Below, piece by piece: positions 1 through 11,400 of a DNA stretch of 64,000 nucleotides. Within the stretch, counting starts at the first letter, position 1; every line of letters starts with the position of its first letter. The stretch comes from Bimastos eiseni (Eukaryota; Annelida; Clitellata; Crassiclitellata; Lumbricidae), in contig OY365810.1 of assembly GCA_959347315.1 (NCBI GenBank), positions 3,613,467-3,677,466 of the forward strand, given 5' to 3'. The notes beneath the pieces were generated by a model. It made no database searches. It saw only the letters and a list, made by a program, of their open reading frames with translations, and had not been told where the DNA came from. The position numbers and the translations under genes are program-made.

Positions 1-180
1 AATTAGCTTCGATCGAGTAACTGATTTTGTTACCAAGTCTTGCTATGTGTTTTGATGACTGCCTAATATCTAGCACGTTTCAAGAACTGCTATAGTACCT
101 TCTTGAATTAAAATTTATAGTACCTTCTTGAATTAAAATTGCTAGAATAATTCCAATTTATAAAAACAAAATAAAGATGA

Positions 181-1080
181 ATGTGCAAAGTATAGGTTGA
201 TCTCTGTTCTACCCTATTTTGCCAAATATTGTGAAAGATTATGCACGACAGTGTCTCTACATTCATAGGAAAACATCACAAAATATTTCATTCCCAAATT
301 GGCTTCCAATCAGGTCGATCTCCATCAATGGCTCTTATGAATATGTATGATAAAATTTCGAATGCTTTCGATGAAAATAATGACTCCATTATTAGGCTTT
401 TGATACAGTTAGACACAAACACTTTGCAGATCAATTAGCAGCCCAACCCATTCCTGATTTCTTGTATAATTGGGTCCTCGCCTTGTTGCATGAGCGTCAG
501 CACAGCTAGAGTGGCCAAGAATATTGGGGTTCTGAGAAGAACATCTCCTTTGTTACCGTCTTTCATTAGACTGCACTTGTATTACTCATTAATTTATCCA
601 TAATTTTCTTATGGCAATGAAATTTGGGCGTCCACCTACAATTCTCGACTTAATAAATTGACACTCCTCCAGGAACGGGCTCTTCGTTGTATTGCTGGTA
701 CAGCCTGGGGATCGCACACTGACCCAATCTTTAAAGAATACAAACTAATGAAGCTCCCCCAGATTTGTACTTATCAAAGAGCTATATTTATGTACCGTTC
801 TGTGCAAGAGCTTTTGCCGGTAAGACTTTCTGACTTCTTCGGAACTGGCCACTTGTTTCATTCGTATGCTACGAGATCCGCCCCTAAACCCCGATTAATT
901 TATGCTCGCACTAACACTCGTTAATTTGCAATAAGATGCACTGGACCAAAAATTTAGAATGATATCTCTTATGATATTCAAAGTGCTGCAACTCAGAAAC
1001 CTTTCAAAAATAAGATGAGAAATTATTTGCTGAATTGCCCGTTCAACTGATTTGAGTAAGCCTGTTCTCGTCCACACCTC
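181..1080 (+). mobile_element. Decayed LINE reverse transcriptase fragment (CR1/Jockey-like)
   Basis: Interrupted frames read SVLPYFAKIVER-like sequence, then FHSQIGFQSGRSPSMAL, and after an internal deletion SRLNKLTLLQERALRCIAGT and QICTYQRAIFMYRSV. These are finger/palm and thumb segments of non-LTR reverse transcriptases. The YADD catalytic core is missing and several stops and frameshifts are present. Confidence 0.75.
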
Positions 1081-1319
1081 ACAGATTGATTATATATGTT
1101 AGGTTTACTTGGATGAGTTAAGATTCATTAAGATTAGTAACCATTAGTTAGATGTACGATTGTAACTTGATTATTTTCCTATGTTACTTTACACGAGTGT
1201 TTTGTTCGTTGTACAATTGAGTGCTCACAACGATTTATGTAGCAGTATACGCTACGTTAATGGGTGGCCCTGTTAGCGGGAGGTAATCCTTTTGCACCTC
1301 CCTTTGTAACCCAACTGAG

Positions 1320-1960
1320 CAACTAAATATATCTGCACACTTTTGATGATTTTGGATTTGGTTACAACAAAGCATTTTCGTTCGTTATCACTGCTGGCAC
1401 TTTTCGATGTTTCCTCAGCCTTCGACATGGTCGATCATGCAATCTTGCTGCAGCGTCTTGAACTATCTTGCGGTCTTTGTGGACCCCCTTTTGCCTGGTT
1501 CAACTCTTATCTTTTAGGTTGTTCCCAGATGGTTGTCCTTAGTGATTCCAGAACGGCCTGGACTGGAGTCGAGTTCGACGTCTCACAGTGCTCAGTCCTC
1601 GGCCCCATCCTGTACATACTCTACACAGCTGACATTCCTTCCTCATTCACAAAACACCTAGCCACTGGCCACCTCTAACCTGACGATGTCCAAACCTCTG
1701 TACATAGTCCTCCCTCTGAGCAGCTCTATCTTGTTGGATCAATCTACTCACTGTCACATGAACTCCACTCACGAATGTCGGCCAACCGACTTAACCTTAG
1801 CTCCTCTAAGACCCAATTGATCTAGTTTGGAACAAACAGCAGTTCCTTAAACTCAACCTCCCACTTCTCACGTCAATGTATCCTGATTTCACATTTGCAT
1901 CCAGTGTCCGTGACTTAGGTGTCACCCTTGATAGCATCCTGTCAAAAAATATTTAAGAAC
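1320..1960 (+). mobile_element. Decayed LINE reverse transcriptase palm domain
   Basis: The frame reads LALFDVSSAFDMVDHAILL, then FDVSQCSVLGPILYILY and, after a stop, PDDVQTSV in place of YADDVQ. It continues SANRLNLSSSKTQLI with another stop. This is the CR1/Jockey-type palm with the active site damaged. Confidence 0.8.
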
Positions 1961-3779
1961 AGCCATGGGACAAAAACGACAGGCTTATCAATTGTTTCAA
2001 TTGAAAATGATGTGGCCAGTTCTCTTAGTTATGACATCATTATTGATGATTTTACGTCGTCAAAACCTCGTAAAGTAGGCCAACAGTAGTTAAAGTAGCC
2101 AGTAGGCGTAGAAATAGTAGAATAATTGGTACAAGTGAATGCATCCCAAATTATAACACAATTCATTAGGCCTATTGATTTATTTGTGAAGTGAGAAAAA
2201 CCTATTGATCCGATGAATATAAATAAAAATGACCATACACCAGGTAACTAATTGCTTGTCTATTAATAAATGTTAAATTACATTAGAAATTTCGGTAGGC
2301 AACAAAATGTGGGAGCACCAGAGTAAGCACAGGGGACAATTATAGCTTTGTACGACGCGGCTAACAGGTATATAATAGCATCAGCAAAATAATAAATGAA
2401 TGACTTGGTTAAATAGTTCGACATATACAGTGTAACCGAACCACATCGTTATTCTAATCACTCAATTTCTACAGGGCCCCAAAAAGTTTATTCGCAGAAA
2501 CAATTGTTTCCAAGTATTACCATCATTTTAATTAGTGAGCATGATTTTTACCGCATATTATTCGTCAAATGCGAGCACACACGCCGAGAGGGAAAAGGGG
2601 TGAATTTCGAGAGACCAGTCGATATCTGTTGGCCAGAACAGGGTTCACAATGAACTCGTGAAAAATAGCATTTAACTGTATTTAACAGTTAAATTAAAAC
2701 AATTTGTGATATTTTTTCTTTTAAATATAATATTGCTGACACCTAATTACAGTCAGTTTAAATTTCAGGCATTTAAAAATTGCCGTAGCTTATCAATTTG
2801 GGCTATAGAATAAGTAAAATGCCGTCATAGAGGCCCATGCTTAGGGATGGAATTTCTCTAGCTATGAGCCTAACTTTCTCTGTCTATGAGACCAGAATTT
2901 CTGCGAGTATTCTGATAGGTGCAGAACAATTCAAAACTTTATAGACATTTCGGATCTGGTGCCACCGCAACTCTGCTAGACATGCAAAGATCGAGCTAAA
3001 GTATTCCTCCATGAGAGCTAATTAGGTAACGGAACAGTTTGTTAACTGCCTGAAATTTAAGCCCTTAAGTGCTCACTAGGAATTCATATTTGGACCCAGT
3101 GTAGACATTATGTTAAATATTCTAAAGATAAAACGTTGATGTCCAAATTACATCGAAAAATGCAATATCACCCCCAAAATGTAGACCATATGAAGCAAAA
3201 ATTGTCTATTTTGCTCATCAGACACTACATTGATGCTGAAGATTTAAATCAATCAATCATTCAATTTTAATGAAACCAAACAGATTTTAACAGCAGCAAG
3301 ATAATTTTACAAGATTCCAGAGATATCGGTAACAATTGGAGGCCCTTAAGGGATCTGGATCCCTCTAGCTAGGGTCACCTAAAGTACTTACTAACTCTAC
3401 ATGAGTGACAGTCAATTAACATATTTCAATATATGATGAACAGTTTCACTTAATCTTACGATTAATCCAATTACAACTTAATTGATTATTATTTTATCTT
3501 AACTAACGACATGAAAACATAATAGCACAATAATGCTAACATACGAACATAGGTTCACATGTTAACAGAACACAATACTAACATAATAATATACGTCCAT
3601 AAACACAGAGCAAGTTGCTTATTTCCATTCACTATGGGGCGCGCAGCCTCTTTTGAATTCATTTAGGCCATGGCATTGCTTAATTTATGGAGAAATTTTG
3701 TTCTATATAAGGGCCCCAGCAGACTTGATGGTGAATCGACGAGTATTTGAATGAGCGGCAACCAAGCGATATGCCTTTG
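1961..3779. other. No gene recognised
   Basis: AT-rich sequence with no frame of note, no splice-bounded exon I could support and no clear repeat unit. Confidence 0.5.
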
Positions 3780-4290
3780 CATTTCTGGTTAAAGTGTATA
3801 TGTCCTTACTCATTTTAAAGATATCCTCATAAACTTTTGGAAGCAGGCATGCTCATAGCGGAAGAAGAATTCCCCAATTTGAAATATCTTTATCTGTTCA
3901 ATTCTTAACAGTCCCAAATCAAACTTAGTAAATTTGGCTAGTTGGCGAGCTCGCTGGGGCATCTGCAACAATTTGAATGGCGCGTTTCTATAAAATTACC
4001 AATCTATGTAGTCTCGATTCGTAAGTTGATGCCCATATCATGTTACAATATACCAGATACGGGTATACAAGTGATTAGTACAATTTTATACGGATGGAAG
4101 TGGGCAATAGATAGGATGTACGTGCTAAGATACCAACGTTTATCGGCAACTTTTGTGGATATATTTTTAATGTGCTTTTTCCATGTCATGTGCTGATCTA
4201 CATGAACTCCCAGAAATTTGGTCGAGACTACCTGGGAAATGGGGACGCCATTTTGCACATAATTACTCTGCATCTATTATAAATAATCTG
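3780..4290 (-). mobile_element. Decayed LINE reverse transcriptase C-terminal fragment
   Basis: The minus-strand frame shows STKFLGVHVDQHMTWKKHI and, after a frameshift, LVYPYLVYCNMIWASTYESR and LHRLVIL, followed by KRAIQIVADAPASSP. This is the thumb/connection end of a CR1-like ORF2. Confidence 0.75.
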
Positions 4291-5029
4291 TGTGTGTGTT
4301 TGCAAAAACACATTTAACAAGCTCCAATGAACTTTAAGAGAGAGAAGTACCAAAAGTCGTTTGTTGCTTCAATCGACAACCACGACGAAACCTTCTTTGT
4401 GAACATTAGGACAGTATAGTTCACCTAATTGTCGTAGAGATGATCCAGCTTCTCTACCAAATGATTTTTCTTTGACAACGTTCTTTCTTTCTAGACACGG
4501 TGTAAGGCCTCACTAAAGCATTCAAGAAAACTGTTTATGGACGTATGTAGCGTAAACTTAAACAATTTACAATTTTCTACTCTAATTGCCAATTATAATC
4601 ACAGCTACAATTTTACTCTCCTTCAAAAGAGATTGATCAGAGACGCTCCTGACCTAATAAGGAAAAACACATGGATAGAGAAGAATAGCTTTCAAGAACC
4701 TTTGGTACAGTGACAGAGAAAGAACAATAAATTTGGGTCATAGGGTGATAGGCAACCTTTCACAACGGGTTGGTTAGACCAAAAGTGTTTCTTCTCTAGA
4801 AGGTCCTTCACTGTCCGCGCCAGCTACAGGTCTGATTACCGTCTCGTCAGCCTTTTCTCCGAGTTTCCTGCCAATTTGTCCTCCATATTTTTATTCAGTT
4901 GGTTATCATCGGAATTCTCTACGTTCCTCTGAAAAATCCTACTCTTCGAGAATCTGCTCGCTTTCTGGACCTCCTCTCTCAATTTCTCTCTTTTGTCGAC
5001 AAATATGCAGAGTTGTATGGTTTCGAGAC

Positions 5030-5115
5030 AGTGTCTAGGTCTCGAGACAGTTTTTTTAGTGTCTCGGTCTCGGTCTTGGAAGCCTGTGTCTCGGTCTCGG
5101 TCTCGGTCTCGAGGT
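5030..5115. repeat. GTCTCG hexamer array
   Basis: Degenerate tandem GTCTCG/GTCTTG hexamers in the + orientation, flanked by looser copies up to about 5200. Confidence 0.8.
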
Positions 5116-5379
5116 AGTGTCTAGAATTTTTAGAAACTGTCTTGAAGCGAATGTCTTGTTTTGTCTCGAACAAGCGGTCTCGATAAGTTTCGCGTGAACT
5201 GTCTTAAAATCTTGCGCGGCAATATAAAAACAGTTTTCAGGAATTTGTACCATATACATTATAAGTTTCAAATTGAAATTACAAATAAAAATTATTCCTG
5301 AAAACTGATACATTAGCATTTTACAGCATTTTATATAGGATCACTAGTCTTTTACTGTCTCGAACTGTCACGTACTGTC

Positions 5380-5485
5380 TTGAACCTAGTGTCTCGGTCT
5401 CGGTCTAGGTACCTCACTGTCTCGGTCTCGGCCTTGGTCTCGTCTCCTCACTGTCTCGGTCTCGTCTTGGTCTTGAAGTTTCAAG
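5380..5485. repeat. GTCTCG hexamer array
   Basis: A second block of GTCTCG/CTTGGT hexamers in the same orientation as the block at 5030-5115. The two blocks bracket ~260 bp of unrelated AT-rich sequence. Confidence 0.8.
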
Positions 5486-6039
5486 TCTTGCATACAACAC
5501 TGCAAATATGCAGTCCAGTGTTACAGTACTCATTATTTTCTCAATCGAGCTTGATGTTTCTATAACGCTCGAAGCTGCAATAAATCCAACGTTACAGTGG
5601 AATCTCCATCCGTTTTCCACTATGTGGCTCCTCCGCAATAGCCCCATTCCTTTCTGCTGGGCTCAAATGATATTCGTCCCATTACTCCTGCTGATGGAAG
5701 AATTGAACATTGGGAGACTTTACCCATCAGTCTGTTTAATGGCCTATCTGCGTCGCCTTGTCCTCACGGTTGAATACTCAACCGAGAAGCGCTTTGCACT
5801 CTTTGATCCGGGTCCGCCGTAGACCAATTTAGTCTGGTTGGCTTCTCTTTGTCGCGCCGTATACGTCGGGACTTGACGTGCCTGGAACGCAGATATTGCA
5901 ACTCCCGGACTTTCTCTTTGATTCAATACATCCGGAGTTTGCACAGAGTTTCGTTCCAGCGAAACATTATACTGAGAAGAACTGAAAGTTCTAGAAAGAA
6001 GCAGTGTAAGGAAAAGTACATGCGATGAGTGGCGCCTCT

Positions 6040-6190
6040 GGCGTGAGAACTCTGGCTGGCTACGGTCTGTAAGTTATGTGCTTTAAAGTCAATTATTTTT
6101 GGCCGTGGCCGGGCTGGGCTGGGAGCATCTCTGAGTAGTTTCCTTTGAAGAGGCGCTATATAAATTATCGAAATGAATGAATGAATGATC
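6040..6190 (+). mobile_element. 3' end of a LINE/SINE family with (TGAA)n tail
   Basis: GGGCTGGGAGCATCTCTGAG is followed by AGTTTCCTTTGAAGAGGCGC, TATATAAATTATCGAAA and then TGAATGAATGAATGA. The same end occurs at 15.97-16.05 kb and, diverged, at 46.8 kb and elsewhere. Confidence 0.7.
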
Positions 6191-6460
6191 AGAAATGAAG
6201 ATAGATTTCACAGCAATCGAAGCAATCCGTCGATTCTTGCCTCACTTGCCAAAGTGTTGTTTGGTTTTATTACTCCATCGGATGATGGCTTGTGCAAATG
6301 ACAACGGCGTCATAGAAGTTATAAAGCATCTAATTTAAAATCAACTTAAAATTATGATCAATAGCTGCTACAACAGAAGTTGTGGACTTGAGTTTAACCT
6401 TGTATGAATTCCTTTCATCGGATTCATCTGTAACAAGAACAAAACAATCATGACAATTAT

Positions 6461-6722
6461 ATGATAATGAAAATGATAACGATAATTACAATGATATTGA
6501 TGATAATGATAATGCTAATAATGACAACGACATATCATGATAATGTTGATACGACTACTACTACTTGCCCCACCACTTTCACCAATTCCACCACTTCCAC
6601 TACTACTACCACCTCTGCTATTTCCCCTATTACTACTACTACTTCTTCTGCCATACTTTCCCTACTGCCCATACTACTTCCACTACTACTACTACTACTA
6701 ATAATAATAATAATAAAATAAA
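6461..6722. repeat. Trinucleotide-rich low-complexity block
   Basis: ATGATA/ACTACT/TAATAA triplets. The long open frames here are artefacts of composition (poly-Met/Ile or poly-Thr). Confidence 0.8.
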
Positions 6723-7261
6723 TAAATCCATCGTTGGCAGTGCTCCTGTGGACTTTGCTCTCCCCGACGGAGGCCCTGCTTTCAACCCTCGTCGCCTGTT
6801 TGACCGACCTTCAGACCATGTTCGACAGGTTGTCACAAGACTTCATGGCCCCTATAGACCTCGCAGTAGTAGCACGTCTCAGAGAGGCTATACACCCTCC
6901 CACTCGCTTCTGGCAACCTCAGACTGGAGGACGATACCATGAGTGTGGCGGTCGGCCTGCGATTGGGTGTGACCATCTGCGATCGGTACACTGCGCATGC
7001 GACGCCTTCGTTTCTTCCAGAGGCGCACATGGTCTGTCCTGCTCATTGATATTTGGTCGACAGGTAAGGCACAGTAACATTAATGGTCTTATCCATGGTA
7101 GCCTCAACAGAGTAGAAATCCCAGCGGTCAGAGAGCCGTCAGATCTGTCCAGATCGGATGGTAAGAGACCGGACGGACAGGTCATGACACCGTGGAAAGG
7201 TGGTCCGGCCACATTATGATACAATACAATGTGATACAACTATAATTTGATAACGCCCTCC

Positions 7262-7611
7262 TGACAGAATGTTCAGAAGTGCACCTTGAAGACGGGCAAC
7301 CATTTACCCTGATCCCTTCTAAGGCCGCTATGAGCGGCCAGTTTTAGTGCGTATTGTATACATGTAGTAATTGGAGGCGGTAAGGGCTAAGAGCCATAGG
7401 CAGACTGGATGAGGTAGGTTTTCAGGTTTGAGCGAAAGAGAGAGTTGGAAACATGAGGAGGTAGAGAGTTCCAGATGGAGGGACCAGCTTTACTCATTCT
7501 AAGACAGACGACGTGGTCGGAGGTTGGCGGAGACAGCCGCCGTATGGAAACACACCAGATATTCTGAGTACCTATTGCTATAGAAAGATTCGATCTCCTC
7601 AACACTGGCAT
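7262..7611 (-). mobile_element. LINE reverse transcriptase 3' terminus
   Basis: The minus strand reads KAGPSIWNSLPPHVSNSLFR and SNLKTYLIQSAYGS, then stop. This is the usual C-terminal ending of CR1/Jockey-like ORF2. It is followed by the GCCGCTCATAGCGGC hairpin of the LINE 3' end. Confidence 0.75.
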
Positions 7612-8078
7612 TCTCTCATCAATCCAGCTTATGCTGATCCTTCAACTGATCGCTCATCGTGCTGAGACGGCGATCTTATGCGTACTGTAACCTTATGTAC
7701 ATGTACTCTTCTGTGTTTGGGATGTCTCATTATCGCTAAGGAGCCATGAAGAACCATCGTGTTGAACTGTAGGAACGTGACAGAGAGACATTGCAGTAAG
7801 AAGTAGGTATATCTGTCGCCTCCATCGGATAGCGTCAGGCTGTGGTCTTCATCAATGACAGCATCAAAGCTTTCAATTTATCTGACGATGGAGTTTTGGC
7901 ATCTGAGAGGCCAAACAATGAATGTGAATATAAACATCGTTAACTACTTTGTGATGTAAGATAAATGAATTACTTGCATTTGGTTTGAACTTACGGTCGT
8001 TAAATAAGTCGCAAATGAGAGATAATTGTGCAAATTTACATTTAACTTTATAGGAATATTTTCATCTTAAACAAAGGC

Positions 8079-8431
8079 TCACCTGTGAAATTTATTTTTG
8101 CAGTGTCCAAAGTCTTCGTTATTCATATTGATACTTTTAATTTTTACATCTTCTGAATGATTCAACAGTTGATTAGAAGGCTTCTCAACAGGGTCATTGA
8201 GTCCATGAGAGGTCAGCAATGTTTGCAATCGCGGTAGCTCGCCCTTTGTTTTACACCGGACGAATTGATCAATGCTTCCTCCCTTCTTGGCAGCAATAAT
8301 TTTCAAAATTTTACTGTCTCCCGCAGGCGATAAGTAAGTCAGCATACTTGCAATTGTTGAAACAACTATATCTTCTATTGACGACATATTTTCTGAAGAT
8401 TCATCGAGATGAGCAGGAACTTTCGCAACAA
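8079..8431 (-). CDS. C-terminal exon, unrecognised
   Basis: A very good acceptor (TTTTTCTTTAATTTTAG) opens a phase-1 frame of 116 codons that ends at TGA 8079-8081. A consensus donor (CACAG|GTGAGC) overlaps this stop, so the exon may instead splice on in phase 2. The middle part (MSSIEDIVVSTIASMLTYL, then ILKIIAAKKGG and LQTLLTSHGL) looks helical and could be a diverged death-fold, but I do not recognise it. The tail is hydrophilic and Asn-rich. Confidence 0.5.
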
Positions 8432-11400
8432 CTAAAATTAAAGAAAAACAGGTTGAGCATGATTCGTTTCTCGTTTTATTGACAAGAATTGTCCTTCGGT
8501 ATCTACCATCATAGTTGACGTTCAAAGATATTCAAAATATTTTTTTCCTAAATATCCTATAGATTCCCTCTCTTTCGTTCTATTTCTCATGAGCTCTGGC
8601 AGATGCTTTGTCTGAAAAATCCTCTATCGCCATCCAGGGTTCCGTCTCCAGCATTCATCGTCTTTCAACCGATGTTCTGCACTTTCTTACATTCGGAAAC
8701 TCCTATGTTGCACACTGTTAGTCACACCGGCCGTGAAAGCATAGCTCAATTGTTCTCAGTATTTGCCATATAGTTTTACAATTAAACCTCGTATGCACAT
8801 AGGAATTTCTATGTGTATGATTAAAACAATAAATACTAGAAGTGATTTTAAAAGTTAAACCTTGTGTTACTGCGTAGAGCCTGCGCAAAAACGACAATGT
8901 TGCTTATCGTGTTCAGAACTAGTCCGTCAATTCTATTATTTAATGGATTTATACTCTTATCAAAGATTTGAACTTCAAGCCCTTTTCTTAGTCTACTAAA
9001 TAAAAATATTTCCGGCGATTTAAATAATGCCGCAGCAAATTGAAGTCGAAGAAACGGGCGTTCAATGTCCATTCAGGAGTTAATGGCAGACACACTTAAG
9101 CATTTAAGCGGAAGGGTTCTTCTGTGAAGAGTAAGCTTCTCTGGAGCTTACACTTAAATAATTTTTTCAATTTTAAATGGACGCAATCATTATTATCCAA
9201 ACGTCGGTTGCTTAATTATTATTATGAGTCTTATTGCTGTGTGTTTTATATGCTCTTTCTATTGCAGAGATTTTGGAAACAATAGCACTAAACTTGTATG
9301 ATCATCTCAAGTAGCCATACCAGGACAATATCTTAATAATTGAAACAACAGGACATCTCAAGTAGCCATACCAGGTCAACCTCTTGATATCTTAATAATT
9401 GAAACAACAGGACCTCTCAAGTAGCCATACCAGGACAACCTCTTGATATCTTAATAATTGAGGCAACCGGACTCCACATGTTATCGTCTTTTGGGTAATT
9501 CAGAAATATGCTAAGCTAAAAACATCACAAAGTCAAGTAAAATGCAGAATACTTTAAACTAACGGCGAGGCTCCAGTTTTAATTGCCAGGTCTAGTTGAT
9601 AATTGATGGTGACCCAGAAATTTGAAATGCCTAAATCAGTTTATCTTGTAACTAGCTATTTCCCTACTTTTGGCATTGCATTTACATTTCAAATTATTCC
9701 CAATGTATATTTTTTATGAACATACGTGTGCACATAATACCGCAATGCTTCATTTTACATTTAGAATCCGGAATAATTTCATATTTTGTGTATGTCCTCA
9801 GTTACTGGCACCAAAAGTAGCAGGTTGTATACATGTATTCCTCGGGAGATGAAGACCGAGAGTTAGAGGAAATTCTAACGTAGACTTTAATACACACTTT
9901 TTGGAATAATCATAATGTACAGATGACTTTACCTCCGCCTGATTGAAATACTTCTGCAATGTGTTGCTGATTTGACTGACGAAGGCAAACGATCGTCTGC
10001 TGATAGTCGCGCAAGCTGCGTCTCTGAAGCATTTCTAACAGAACTTCATTTTTGGTGAACGGTGTTGGTTTTGATGAAATGAAGTCCAACTGTCTTTTGT
10101 TAATGACATTTGCCAAATGAAGGAGACCAGGTAGAATTCTCGAATCAAGTAGCTCAATCAAATTCTTCTGATTGATATCTAGTATTGAAATTTCCTTTGG
10201 TGTCAACGGCCAATCATCTCCATAAAATTCTGCGTCACGCACTGACAAACAAACACCATTTTCCATATTACTTGCGTATAAAACGCTGTCATGTTTCAAA
10301 AATACCAATGGTAAAACATCAAGCAATATGACATGAATTGTTGCTGCTAAATGGTAACATCAATGGCCCAGGTGTTTAACGCATTAACAAGTGGTACGAC
10401 GTAGCCAAGCAGTGATCTGACCTGGTATTGTGGAGGGGCGGGCGTAGAGCATTGGTGAACGCAATGAGACGCAGAGCTGAGGAACCGAGTTCGTGACCCG
10501 TATCCCCGTAAGGCTAACTTCTTTCCTTCTATCGCTAGGGGGCGGCGTTTGTTAAAAATGAGATGCATAACGTAATGCGCACCCTGCGTGGCTGCCGACG
10601 GAACATTTAGGTTTAAGGTCGAACACTTAATGACAAAATCGAGCAGAAACAGAGAGGGAATTACACATTTTGATGCTGCAGCCAAAAAGAGCATAAGCAT
10701 CCAAGATATTTCCTGCTAAGACCAAGGTTATTAAGTAAGGTTTTGTTCGAAAGTGTAAAGACTGAAGAATAAGGACTGATCTTAAATATATTTTGGCCAA
10801 GTCCGGTGTTTTGTAAAATAAGCAGGAAGCCAATGAATTCAATGACATAAGCAAGTTCATGGCTTAAATGCTCATATCTACATATACTAGTTTAGGCTTT
10901 AGACCCGTATCCCCCCTAGGGGATTCTGCAGATTGGACTTATAGATACGATTAGGAATCGAGTTAGAGTAATCTAAACGCAATGCAATTGCAGGAAATAC
11001 CCCAGTAAACATCTACAAAGTGCCTCTTGATTTTGTATTCCATGAGAATTAACAAATACGATTAATAATTATAGTATTGAATTTAAAATCAATTTCAATT
11101 CTGTGTGTTTTATTGATAGCTCCATGTGCGTTGGATGCATAAATTGATAATTACCATGAGTTTTAAAAATAGGGAAGCAAAAAATGACCTAAAAGGACCG
11201 ACATAGGTAAGGGATGAATTGCAGCAAACGATCAAACTAAATGCGGATGTGAGGATCGTCTGAATAAACTTGACACCCTAATGAATGACGGTTGAGTAGG
11301 ACCTGATCTAAAAATCTCGTTAAATACATGTATAATACTAACCAAAGATAATACCGCCTCCGAGAGAGCCAACGAACAAGATAAATCACTCAGAGAAAGC

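Noticed and set aside
8848..9072. 74-codon minus-strand open frame in the last Ig/CARD intron
   Set aside because: No acceptor in a compatible phase. The good acceptor at about 9.14 kb runs into stops in all frames before reaching it, and the only donor (GTTTAA) is weak.
9302..9470. CRISPR-like repeat array
   Set aside because: The units are head-to-tail 60-mers with no variable spacers, in animal nuclear DNA.
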